Of a stretch of DNA of 15,644 bases, positions 1 to 7,857 are shown one piece after another. Below the pieces are notes generated by a model. It had not been told where the DNA came from. It worked only from the letters and a program-made list of their open reading frames with translations, and did no database searches. Source of the stretch: Gammaproteobacteria bacterium (GTDB lineage Bacteria > Pseudomonadota > Gammaproteobacteria > UBA12402); NCBI GenBank assembly GCA_028282395.1, contig JANQHY010000007.1, forward strand, positions 1-15,644, read 5' to 3'. Position numbers and translations under genes: made by a program. How positions within the stretch are numbered: the first letter of the stretch is position 1; each line of letters opens with the position of its first letter.

Positions 1-804
1 AGCCGTCACATCATGGTCATCATCATCGGTGGCTTCATTCTCGTCATCATCTTCTCCCACAACGGTAACCACATTGGTATGGGTCTCTTCTGCATTTAAT
101 TCCAGCTCACGTTCAAATTCAAAACTGAACTGCTCTCCCGGCCCTAAAACAATTTCATCCGTCTCACCGTGTAGTGAAATATATGCCTCTAATGCTTCGG
201 GTAACAGGTCACCAAATTGATCATCATCAAGCTCGGTAATGGTTAATGAATCCTGTGCGCTGGTATTAATCAGGGTAATCATATACGTAGCGGTATCGCC
301 CCCTTCCTCAATCGTACCATCACCCTCCTTGATAACTTCTATACTTGGAACACTCTGCTGCACAACAACAGGAGGAGGATCTTCACTAAATGTAGATAGC
401 ACTTCCTGTTGAATACGATGCTCTTCCTCTACTATTTCTGCGACAAAAATTCTGGTAATCGTGTCGTAATTTGCATCAACGTTACCGAGGATAATATTAG
501 CCTCTACATTATTGATTGGGATAACGAAAGATTCTACTTGCAATATTTCAAACATTTGTTCAATTGATATTTGGCCTTGATCGCCAAGCTCCATATCAGG
601 AGACTCCTCAACAGCTGCTTTTATTTTGGCAAAATCAATTGAATCAACAACATAATTATCATTTTCATGCTGTATAAGAAAAAATGCCCCTTCTGGAATA
701 TCTGCAATATAATCAGTTGCTTGCAAATTCTCTTTGGAATCAGTTACCAAAACTTTACCTTCACGCTCGAAGATAACGCCATCTGACGCATACAAAACTA
801 ACAT
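1..804 (-). CDS. Large acidic T1SS-exported adhesin, N-terminal part (runs off left edge)
   Basis: Open frame with no stop from 804 to the window edge, giving 268 residues with the C-terminus missing. ATG at 802-804 is preferred because GAGGGTGGGGG lies just upstream; an in-frame ATG at 817-819 has no ribosome-binding site. There is no Sec signal peptide. Residues 1-60 form a beta-rich opening (MLVLYASDGVIFEREGKVLV then IPEGAFFLI) that recalls the N-terminal retention modules of LapA-type adhesins, a weak similarity judged by eye. Residues 120-150 are a charged and proline-rich linker (DPPPVVV). Residues 153-268 look like one bacterial Ig-like/DUF11-type repeat (GGDTATYMITLINTS, then LTITELDDDQFGDL, then LGPGEQFSFEFE, then THTNVVTVVGEDDD) ending in an Asp/Glu cluster suited to calcium binding. 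The domain type and the T1SS genes upstream on the same strand suggest a secreted surface adhesin with more repeats beyond the edge. Family assignment is good, exact identity unknown. Confidence 0.75.
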   Translation of the reverse strand, partial: MLVLYASDGVIFEREGKVLVTDSKENLQATDYIADIPEGAFFLIQHENDNYVVDSIDFAKIKAAVEESPDMELGDQGQISIEQMFEILQVESFVIPINNVEANIILGNVDANYDTITRIFVAEIVEEEHRIQQEVLSTFSEDPPPVVVQQSVPSIEVIKEGDGTIEEGGDTATYMITLINTSAQDSLTITELDDDQFGDLLPEALEAYISLHGETDEIVLGPGEQFSFEFERELELNAEETHTNVVTVVGEDDDENEATDDDDHDVTA

Positions 805-838
805 AGCCCCCACCCTCATGGTTACTATATCTATTACT

Positions 839-844
839 ATTATA
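839..844 (-). promoter_or_regulatory. -10 box of the adhesin promoter
   Basis: The minus strand carries a perfect TATAAT (ATTATA on plus at 839-844) about 35 bases before the adhesin ATG, which would give a leader of roughly 28 bases. No good -35 hexamer sits 16-18 bases upstream, so it may need an activator or may be only a chance A+T-rich match. It lies in the 108-base gap after the kinase-like gene. Confidence 0.4.
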
Positions 845-912
845 GTACGTAATACACTGTATACTACCTATATGAGTATTTTATTACAGCCACTTAAAGG
901 CGACTATACATT

Positions 913-2787
913 TTATTTAAAAAGGGTATTAGAAAAAGTACTTGACTGATAGCGTAATTTCTCCCGACAACCGGATTTATACAACATAATGATTTGATTA
1001 GAGATATCACGACGCTCAATAAAAAATTGATAATTCCAACTCCTGTTAGAATTCTGGAGAAAGATTTCAGCATTTAATTGACTTTTACTACGATCAGGAA
1101 AAAGCTCTGCCAATATAAAACATACAAGTACCGCATCAAATGGCAACAGTCTATCAGGATTTGCATAATAACGTTTATGACTAGTATCAATTGCTGTCTC
1201 TGGAGCACCCAACTCCTCTATCCTATCCATAACAGATTTTAATCCAACCTGTTTAACATATTCTGCTGACATGAGCGATCGACTAACTATACGATAATTT
1301 TCTACTGGCACTATTTTAATTTGATCGTTGGTATAGGCACTAGGAATGGCCTGTGCAGCAGTTAATTTCTCTTTAAGTAGAGAAAGAAGGCGCTTATCAT
1401 CATTTAAAGACTTTTTATTCTCTACACTCTGTAAGAAACTATATAAATTTGATGCATTACCTTCAGTAATTTCTAGCGCAGAATCGCTTTTGACCCCACC
1501 ATCACAGAAAAGGTAATAATACCAATGGCCATTATCACTGACTTCATAATGCAAAATGACACCATGGGTGTAATCTTTTTGGGTAATAAGCTTAACTGCA
1601 TCTGCCAATTTATCAGCAGAAAAGATAACTCTAACACTCCATGTTCTTCTATATAGATAATGACATCCTTTCTGTTGATGTAAAAGTCGTTTAAAAGCAA
1701 AAAGATCCATAAAAGGTGAGCTTTTCTCTTTTTTTGATTGAGCGCAACGGTAAACATCCGAACCACAATCAATCACTCTACTACCAATTTTCTCAATGAA
1801 ATTGTAATCAATTAGAGTCACTGATGCATCAGTGCTGTCCGGATTGTAAAGCACATTTTCCGGTTTAACATCTCTATGCACTAAATGGTGTGTTTGATGT
1901 AAATCCCTTAAAACTAATAACAATTTATTAGAGACCTCCAGTATCTGTTTATTCGTGAGAAAATTAATTCTGCGACACTGTTTAAGCGGTATTCCCAAAT
2001 AATTTACAAGACGATACTGCTTTTTGATATCTTTTGCCGCATAGGTTGTACAAATAATAGGCCCATGAAATCTCTCCATTAACCTACTATCTCTATCAAA
2101 ATTCTCCACAACTCTCTTACTTCGACTACCACAAATATCGACTACATAGATGCTTCCCTGTTGATCAAGAGCAAAATTAACCCATTTATAGTTACCACTA
2201 CCCACTCTTCCCTTAAAGTCTCTTCTAACAGAACCCAATACAATAATTCTTGGCAACTGCCTACCATCATTAAAATGCAAAAATACCTTGGAAATCCCAT
2301 TTACTTTAACTACACAGCGCGCGCGTTCTGGATGATGTTTGAAATAGTGATTAACTTTCTCCCAGGTTTCAACTTCAGGCATAGCAATAGGAATACCATA
2401 ACATGACAAAATTAATCGTGGCCCGAGACTTTCGTGTATCTTGCGCACTGGATTAAGAAAGTAGTGATTTCTCACTTCAACTCGGTTATGACTTCTTGTC
2501 ACAAACAATACTGACAAACGCTTACGATTGTGTTGACGTTCAAAATGAAAAAATTGGTACTCTCCCTCAACCCATTCACTCTTATCTGGATGTTTAGCAA
2601 AAAAATTATGCGCTGCGTTAATAACTTCCGTCACATCCTCATCAGCACATGTACGCATATAACTCCTAATATCAGAACTGAGGTAAACAGGAAAACTGAA
2701 GTTAAGTATTTTTTTCGGCCGAATCTCTTTAAGAAAAAAAACCTTCTTTGGTAACGAATAGTGTTTATCTGCCATGACTATTTCCAT
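913..2787 (-). CDS. Atypical eukaryotic-like Ser/Thr protein kinase (pseudokinase-like N-lobe)
   Basis: A 624-residue protein with a central kinase-like domain. Visible elements: a glycine-rich stretch around 193-203 (GRVGSGNYKWV), a beta-3-like strand YVVDI at 214-218, a hinge-like segment LVNYLGIPL at 260-268, the catalytic loop HRDVKPEN at 304-311 (D306, K308, N311), a metal-binding motif with D327 written DYN instead of DFG, and an alpha-F-like DLFAFKRLL at 361-369. The ATP-anchoring lysine expected in beta-3 is apparently Asp217, so nucleotide binding may be altered. Residues 1-180 and 380-624 match nothing I recognise; there is no signal peptide or membrane segment. ATG at 2787 is the first start; ATG at 2775 (MADKHYS) is an alternative with GGAAA six bases upstream. 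The gene lies 79 bases after the HlyD-type gene and 108 before the adhesin on the same strand. Kinases of this style occur as type IV effectors in Legionella; that role here is inference. Confidence 0.8.
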   Translation of the reverse strand: MEIVMADKHYSLPKKVFFLKEIRPKKILNFSFPVYLSSDIRSYMRTCADEDVTEVINAAHNFFAKHPDKSEWVEGEYQFFHFERQHNRKRLSVLFVTRSHNRVEVRNHYFLNPVRKIHESLGPRLILSCYGIPIAMPEVETWEKVNHYFKHHPERARCVVKVNGISKVFLHFNDGRQLPRIIVLGSVRRDFKGRVGSGNYKWVNFALDQQGSIYVVDICGSRSKRVVENFDRDSRLMERFHGPIICTTYAAKDIKKQYRLVNYLGIPLKQCRRINFLTNKQILEVSNKLLLVLRDLHQTHHLVHRDVKPENVLYNPDSTDASVTLIDYNFIEKIGSRVIDCGSDVYRCAQSKKEKSSPFMDLFAFKRLLHQQKGCHYLYRRTWSVRVIFSADKLADAVKLITQKDYTHGVILHYEVSDNGHWYYYLFCDGGVKSDSALEITEGNASNLYSFLQSVENKKSLNDDKRLLSLLKEKLTAAQAIPSAYTNDQIKIVPVENYRIVSRSLMSAEYVKQVGLKSVMDRIEELGAPETAIDTSHKRYYANPDRLLPFDAVLVCFILAELFPDRSKSQLNAEIFLQNSNRSWNYQFFIERRDISNQIIMLYKSGCREKLRYQSSTFSNTLFK

Positions 2788-2806
2788 TCTGGATGATTCA
2801 TCACTA

Positions 2807-2831
2807 CACTGCTACGATCGTAATGGCAGTG
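2807..2831. repeat. Inverted repeat between HlyD-type and kinase-like genes
   Basis: CACTGC at 2807-2812 pairs with GCAGTG at 2826-2831, and the loop holds the palindrome TACGATCGTA (2813-2822). On the minus strand a perfect TTGACA -35 hexamer (plus 2834-2839) lies just upstream, but no convincing -10 box is at the right distance. It could be an operator or a weak hairpin; there is no T-run, so it is not a standard terminator. Confidence 0.35.
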
Positions 2832-2866
2832 GTTGTCAATCCACTCTATGCGATAATGACCTCGAT

Positions 2867-4024
2867 CTAGCGTTCACGCATGGCAGTATTAACACCACGT
2901 AAAATTGGTTTCAACAGGTAATCCAAAACCGACTTACGTCCAGTAAGAATATCAACCGTTGCCATCATTCCAGGAATAATATAAAGATGCTTGTCAGTCT
3001 TTGGCGAACGCAGATAATTTTTGTTTGTCCGCACCCAAACTTCATAATAGTGATTACCCTCTTCATCTTTGGTAGTATCAGCACTGACATGAACAACTTT
3101 GCCATGTAGTCCACCATAAATACCGTAATCAAATGCAGAAATTTTCACCATAGCATCCTGACGCTCTTCAATAAAGCCGATATCTGCTGGCTTCACTCGC
3201 GCCTCAACAATAAGAGAGTCGTTCACCGGCACCAGCTCCATAATATTCATCCCTGGGGTAATCACTCCACCCAGCGTTGTAACATAGAGTTGCGTTATCG
3301 TACCGGTAATAGGTGAACGGATTTGTGTCTGCTCAATTTTCTCATTAACCGCAATTTTACGCTGTTTGGCCTTTGATAAAGCCAATTGTGTTTCACGATA
3401 CTCTTTTAAGGTCTCACTTTTAAAATTATCCAACTTATGTTGAATTTCCGCCACTTTCTGACGCAGATGAAGCACTTCAACATCTGAGACGGCTCCTTTA
3501 GCAACCAGAGGCTCACTCATACCAAGCTCTTTTTCAGCATAGTTCTTACGCTCCTCCAAACTACGGTACTCGCGCTGGCGCGATTCGTAGAGCTGTCTCT
3601 GCCGGGCAATTAAATCATCATTCAGTTCATAATCTTTATTCGTTGCTGGGACAAAAGCTTTATTGTCAATCTCATCACGCAAGCGCGATAACTGCAATGT
3701 TAAGGTAATAATCTCAATATTGAGTTCATTAAGATCGGTACGATAATTGGTATCATCAAGCACCATCATCAATGTACCTTTTTCAACATGCTGCCCCTCT
3801 TTGACGAGAATCTTTTTGATAATGCCACCTTCAAGGCTCTGAATAATTTGTACCTGGCTCGAAGGGATAACACGCCCTTCGGCTACAGTTACTTCGTCTA
3901 ATGTTGCATAGTAAGCCCAAATAATAGCAACAATAACAAAAAATAGCACTAGCCATAAAATCTGGTGACGGGTGCGATTGACTGGTCGCAAGGCGTAATA
4001 ATCATCGTCACGATTATGCTCCAT
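2867..4024 (-). CDS. HlyD/LapC-family type I secretion membrane-fusion protein
   Basis: A 385-residue periplasmic adaptor linking the inner-membrane ABC exporter to the TolC-type channel. A short charged cytoplasmic head is followed by one membrane segment at about 21-42 (ILWLVLFFVIVAIIWAYYA), a lipoyl/biotinyl half at about 50-90 (SLEGGIIKKILVKEGQHV), a long charged coiled-coil hairpin, the second lipoyl half (IRSPITGTITQLYV), and a C-terminal beta-barrel (GMNIMELVPV then VEARVKPADIGFI). The start was set at ATG 4022-4024 because AAGGAGG lies six bases upstream, one base after the exporter's stop codon; a longer frame reaching 4087 would add 21 residues inside the exporter gene and has no support. 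One-base spacing to the exporter gene implies translational coupling and a shared transcript. Confidence 0.93.
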   Translation of the reverse strand: MEHNRDDDYYALRPVNRTRHQILWLVLFFVIVAIIWAYYATLDEVTVAEGRVIPSSQVQIIQSLEGGIIKKILVKEGQHVEKGTLMMVLDDTNYRTDLNELNIEIITLTLQLSRLRDEIDNKAFVPATNKDYELNDDLIARQRQLYESRQREYRSLEERKNYAEKELGMSEPLVAKGAVSDVEVLHLRQKVAEIQHKLDNFKSETLKEYRETQLALSKAKQRKIAVNEKIEQTQIRSPITGTITQLYVTTLGGVITPGMNIMELVPVNDSLIVEARVKPADIGFIEERQDAMVKISAFDYGIYGGLHGKVVHVSADTTKDEEGNHYYEVWVRTNKNYLRSPKTDKHLYIIPGMMATVDILTGRKSVLDYLLKPILRGVNTAMRER

Positions 4025-4025
4025 G

Positions 4026-6185
4026 TCATGCCTCCTTCTTACTATCTTTCTGATTAGATGAGACAGGCACTGCTGCTGGCGTTTCAACCTTCAGTTTTTG
4101 AAAAACTTCCTCTTTCTTACCATCTGCAACCAAACTTCCCTGCGAGAAAACTAGCAAACGATCAACTAGGTCTAACACTTTCAATTTATGCGTCACTACC
4201 AATAAGGTTTTTCCAGGCAGCACTGCTTGTAATGAGCTAACAAATTGCCGTGTTGAGCCATCATCAAGGTTGGCAGTTGGCTCATCAAACACTAACAGCG
4301 GCGGATCCAGTAATAATGCCCGTGCCAATGAAACAGCTTGGCGCTGACCACCAGAGAGATATTGGCCACGCTCACCAACTTGCCAATTGAATCCATCGGG
4401 GTGTGCCTGAATATGGGGAAGGAGCCCACTCAATTTAACTGCTTGAACAATTTGATCATCATTCACCAATGGTGCACCCAATACAATATTATCGCGCACA
4501 CTGCCACGGAATAGGATAACATCCTGCGAAACATAACCGACAAAACGACGAATATCTTGCGTCTCTAATTGACGGATCTCCAGATCATCAAGCAGAATTT
4601 GTCCATCTAAGGGTTCATACAGTTTCAATAGTAATTTAATAAAAGTTGTCTTGCCTGAGCCCGCACTACCAATAATGCCAACACGATCACCCGGCTGAAC
4701 AGTAGTAGAGATATTCTTTAGTATCGACATCTCATTGTTGGGATAACGAAAGGTGACATCACGATACTCAATTTTACCTTTAACTTCACTTACATTCAGC
4801 TGCTTACCTTCAGCATTAAACTCCGTTGGCAGTGCCATAAGTTGATTCAGGTGTGTTAATGCCTCGCGTGACTGTTGCAGTTGTGATAATAGTGAGGCGG
4901 CTTGCGCGACTGGTGCCAGGGTACGTCCAGTTAAAATAGTACATGCAACCAAGGCTCCGACAGTCATTAACCCGTTATCAATACGATAGACCCCGCCAAT
5001 TACAATAGCCACCACAGCTAGTTGTTGAACAGAGATCATGCTCGTCATCGACATATGGCCAATATGCCGCAAACGAATATTACTATCTGTTGCAGCAACA
5101 CTGCTTTCTTGCCAACGGCCAACAAAATGACCAAAAGCACGCAGTACTTTTATTGACTCTACAGCCGACAAACTCTCAATCAACAATGCCTGTTTTTTAC
5201 CATTGTTTTCATAGAACTCTGACATTACGCCTTTTAATGGCGGTTGTGCAGCTAAACTAATGCAAAAAGCTACTACTATCGCAACTAATGGAACTGCGAC
5301 CAACGGTCCAGCAAAGGCATAGATAAAGGCAAGAAACAGTATGACAAAGGGTAGATCAATCAATATGCTAATCGTAGCCGAGGTAATAAAGTTTCTAATA
5401 ATCTCAAATGATTGAACAACATTCGCTGTTGAGCCAACAGATTCAGCACGCGCAATCATTTTAACATCAAGAATTTGTGAAAAGATCTCCGTTGAAAGCT
5501 CATTATCAATACGCCGTGCTGCAACATCAATGAAATCATTCTTTAATTTCTTCATTAGAAGATCAAACATCGTCACAATAAACAACCCTATCGCTAACAC
5601 CCATAAGGTGTGATAGGCGCTATTTGGCACAACACGGTCATAAACATTCATAATAAACAGCGGTACTGCTAACGCAAAAAGATTAACGAGAAACGCCGCA
5701 ACTAAAACTTCACTATAAACAGAGACTGTTGTTTTAAATGGCCGCCAAAACCAACTGGAAGTGGGCGACTTTGCCTCCTCATCTGATTCACCTGGCTCAA
5801 TTTTACGCTCATGCAGTAAAATCATTTTACCGATATACTCTTTACGCAGCTTACTTAGCTCGATCTCCTCTGTACTGCCCTTATCATCTAGTACCGTCAA
5901 TTTACTACCGGCAACATGGGTAACCACATAATGCTTCTCTTTACCAAGCAAGATAAATGGCACTTGAACTTTTTCACTAATTTTTCTTAGCGGCGTCAAT
6001 ACTAATTCAGCACCAATATTAACTTGCCCCAATGCGTCAAAAAAGTACTTTGTTTCCAGCTTACCCTCAGTCACTGGCAAATAGGCTAGCAAATTATCAA
6101 CCGAGACTGTTTTTTTGAATGCTATAAGAACGGCTGTTAATGTTTCAATCCATAACGAGGGCCGTTCTTCACTTTTCTTAGCCAA
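4026..6185 (-). CDS. LapB-type T1SS ABC exporter (degenerate C39 domain, permease and ATPase)
   Basis: A 719-residue inner-membrane ATPase that powers one-step secretion of large adhesins or RTX proteins. Residues 1-130 are a C39-peptidase-like domain without the catalytic cysteine (a CLD), which binds substrate in this family rather than cutting it. Residues about 155-430 hold the six-helix permease. The ATPase shows Walker A GSAGSGKT at 506-513, signature LSGGQ at 610-614, Walker B LLVFDEP at 630-636 with catalytic E635, and H666 in the H-loop. The start codon is TTG at 6183-6185; GAGGAGG lies seven bases upstream and no ATG occurs before residue 121, so the TTG is well supported. It begins 15 bases after the TolC-type gene. 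The CLD and the neighbouring adhesin favour a LapB/LssB-like role over toxin or bacteriocin export. Confidence 0.94.
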   Translation of the reverse strand: MAKKSEERPSLWIETLTAVLIAFKKTVSVDNLLAYLPVTEGKLETKYFFDALGQVNIGAELVLTPLRKISEKVQVPFILLGKEKHYVVTHVAGSKLTVLDDKGSTEEIELSKLRKEYIGKMILLHERKIEPGESDEEAKSPTSSWFWRPFKTTVSVYSEVLVAAFLVNLFALAVPLFIMNVYDRVVPNSAYHTLWVLAIGLFIVTMFDLLMKKLKNDFIDVAARRIDNELSTEIFSQILDVKMIARAESVGSTANVVQSFEIIRNFITSATISILIDLPFVILFLAFIYAFAGPLVAVPLVAIVVAFCISLAAQPPLKGVMSEFYENNGKKQALLIESLSAVESIKVLRAFGHFVGRWQESSVAATDSNIRLRHIGHMSMTSMISVQQLAVVAIVIGGVYRIDNGLMTVGALVACTILTGRTLAPVAQAASLLSQLQQSREALTHLNQLMALPTEFNAEGKQLNVSEVKGKIEYRDVTFRYPNNEMSILKNISTTVQPGDRVGIIGSAGSGKTTFIKLLLKLYEPLDGQILLDDLEIRQLETQDIRRFVGYVSQDVILFRGSVRDNIVLGAPLVNDDQIVQAVKLSGLLPHIQAHPDGFNWQVGERGQYLSGGQRQAVSLARALLLDPPLLVFDEPTANLDDGSTRQFVSSLQAVLPGKTLLVVTHKLKVLDLVDRLLVFSQGSLVADGKKEEVFQKLKVETPAAVPVSSNQKDSKKEA

Positions 6186-6200
6186 TATTCAGCCTCCTCA

Positions 6201-7526
6201 CTAGACTTTTTTCTCTCCTGGCAAGCGGTAGACCTCTGTTGCTGCTTTCGGGAGCGGAACCTGGAAGAACTGAAGCAACTTATCTTCACTATTCAATAAG
6301 CGGTACAACGATAGTTTATAACGATAGAGATTCTCAGCATAATCAGATTCAGCATTATATTTATCCGCTTCAGCATTAAGCAGATCAACTAATGTCCGTT
6401 TACCTAAACGATACTGTTCCATATAGGCATTAACTGTTTTCTCTGCTTGCTCTTGACGCTTTCTTAACGGCTCCATCTCACGCTGAGTATTGACATAGGC
6501 ATTCCAAGAGAGTTTTGCTTTCTCAATCGCTTGGCGCATTGAGTTACGATGAATATCGAGGGCCTCTTGGTACTGCTCTGCTGTCTCACGCGCCCGCGCA
6601 TGATCAGCACCACCATTGAAAATGTTATAGCTTGCCTCAACCAATGCAAATTCATCATCATCCTGACCATCTATACCACCAATATTATTGTTACGGTTAA
6701 CACCAGCAACAACATTTACCGTTGGCCAATAGGGTGCTCTGGCTGCATAAGCCTGACCTTTTGCTTCCTGAATATCTTGATAAGCAGACCTAACAATATT
6801 ATCTCTGCTCAATGCCGTCTGAATTAACTCCTCTTCAGTCTTAGGCAACATCGCTTTTGTTGGTTGTGGTGGCTCAGCCAACTCTTCCGGCATCACACCA
6901 GTTAAACGATGGTAGGCAGTCTCCTGGTCAGTCAAGTTACTCATTGACGCATAGTAATCAGCCTGGGCAGCTTCTAGTCGCGTTGCTACTTGATTAGTCT
7001 CTGCTTTCCGACTTAATCCACTAAGACCACGCTGCTCAATCATTTTGTAGATACGCTGATGAGTTTCTAACCGGCGTTTAGAAATATCAACTAATGCCTG
7101 ATCACGAAGAACGTAGAGATAGGATTCACTGACGTCGAGAGCAAAGTCTTGGGCAGTCCCAGCTAACTGATAGGCTTCAGCATTTGCTTTGGCCTTAGTA
7201 CGAAAAACTTCATTAGGGGTAGAGAAACCACTAAATATTGGCTGCTCAAAACCCACTCCAGCTCTCCGCGCCCACAAGCTATTCGTTTCCGGTGAGTTCG
7301 ATGCGCTATCGGTGTGCTCACGACCATAACTGCCAATTAAATCAACAGAGGGCAGATAACCTGCTTGGGCTTGCTTAACCTCTTGGTCAGCTGCACGACG
7401 TTGGTGAGTAATCACTGTCACTTCCGGGTTGTGATAAATGGTTTGAGTAATTGCTTCACGTAAAGTAGCCGCTTGGGTTACTACAGGAAATAATATTGTG
7501 AGCGGTAAAAGTGCAAATTTTTTCAT
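6201..7526 (-). CDS. TolC/LapE-family outer-membrane channel for type I secretion
   Basis: A 441-residue outer-membrane efflux protein. The start was set at ATG 7524-7526, which gives a clean signal peptide (MKKFALLPLTILFPVVTQA, cut before or after the next Ala) and has GAGGGA about ten bases upstream; an earlier ATG at 7556 would put ten polar residues before the signal. The mature protein opens with the typical TLREAITQTIYHNPEV segment, contains the mid-protein FEQPIFSGFSTPNEV beta-strand and the second half's VEASYNIFNGG, and has long heptad-like helices, the two-fold OEP repeat of TolC. First gene of the secretion operon; should dock with the HlyD-type adaptor to make the export conduit. 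Specific partner is inferred from position. Confidence 0.93.
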   Translation of the reverse strand: MKKFALLPLTILFPVVTQAATLREAITQTIYHNPEVTVITHQRRAADQEVKQAQAGYLPSVDLIGSYGREHTDSASNSPETNSLWARRAGVGFEQPIFSGFSTPNEVFRTKAKANAEAYQLAGTAQDFALDVSESYLYVLRDQALVDISKRRLETHQRIYKMIEQRGLSGLSRKAETNQVATRLEAAQADYYASMSNLTDQETAYHRLTGVMPEELAEPPQPTKAMLPKTEEELIQTALSRDNIVRSAYQDIQEAKGQAYAARAPYWPTVNVVAGVNRNNNIGGIDGQDDDEFALVEASYNIFNGGADHARARETAEQYQEALDIHRNSMRQAIEKAKLSWNAYVNTQREMEPLRKRQEQAEKTVNAYMEQYRLGKRTLVDLLNAEADKYNAESDYAENLYRYKLSLYRLLNSEDKLLQFFQVPLPKAATEVYRLPGEKKV

Positions 7527-7602
7527 GATTGTTAGTCCCTCTCTATCCTTTGCCAATCTTCGCTAAAAATCAATACACTGTTGTCATCCAACATATTCAG
7601 TT

Positions 7603-7631
7603 ATTAGATAACAGATTCTACTAAAAATCAA
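7603..7631 (-). promoter_or_regulatory. Sigma-70-type promoter of the type I secretion operon
   Basis: On the minus strand TTGATT (plus 7626-7631) and TCTAAT (plus 7603-7608) are separated by exactly 17 bases, predicting a start near 7596 and a leader of about 70 bases to the TolC-type ATG. The hexamers match four or five of six consensus bases each. Confidence 0.5.
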
Positions 7632-7823
7632 CCCCCCCAGCTGTCAGCTTACTTGTATACAATAAATAATTAATATGAGTGATATTGCTGCTGCAAAGGT
7701 CATAGAAAAGGAAAATATCGGCAGTAGTCATTGCACTAATTATCTTAGTCAAGCATAATAATGAATATCCTTTTTTAATTGTTATGGCTGAACAATCTGC
7801 CGCCATTTTTTGTTTACATTCTA

Positions 7824-7852
7824 TTCACTCTTTAAAAATATCTAATTATAAA
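7824..7852 (+). promoter_or_regulatory. Candidate promoter for the pilM-like gene, implying a leaderless mRNA
   Basis: TTCACT (7824-7829) and TATAAA (7847-7852) are spaced by 17 bases. Transcription would start at about 7858-7859, on or next to the ATG. A second -35-like TTTACA at 7813-7818 has only a weak A-rich -10 partner near 7836. Confidence 0.35.
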
Positions 7853-7857
7853 TAACT

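Larger units (their letters stand above)
7527..7857. other. Divergent intergenic region between the T1SS and pil-like operons
   Basis: A 331-base region with no credible gene. Besides the promoter at 7603-7631 it holds a direct repeat CTAAAAATCAA at 7563-7573 and 7621-7631, the second copy covering the -35 box; a run of seven C at 7632-7638; an interrupted palindrome AGCTGTCAGCT at 7639-7649; and the perfect palindrome TTGTATACAA at 7653-7662. These are plausible operator sites but none matches a regulator I can name. The stretch 7665-7800 shows only A+T-rich sequence and a weak ATTGTT/AACAAT inverted repeat near 7780. Confidence 0.5.

Noticed and set aside
1..60. Runs of ATCATC/GATGAT at the left edge as a microsatellite
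   Set aside because: They encode the Asp-rich end of an adhesin repeat and are irregular; no real tandem array is present within the window.
1473..1772. 99-residue open frame on the minus strand inside the kinase-like gene
   Set aside because: Lies in another frame of the same strand within a clearly coding region that carries kinase motifs; chance frame.
4025..4087. Longer start for the HlyD-type protein, inside the ABC exporter gene
   Set aside because: ATG 4022-4024 has AAGGAGG at ideal spacing and matches family length; the extension is polar and unsupported.
7527..7556. Earlier ATG for the TolC-type protein (MAKDREGLTI...)
   Set aside because: It would bury the signal peptide behind ten polar residues; ATG 7526 begins a standard MKK signal.
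7621..7806. 61-residue open frame on the minus strand in the divergent intergenic region
   Set aside because: No ribosome-binding site, low-complexity composition, overlaps the promoter of the T1SS operon; no recognisable motif.
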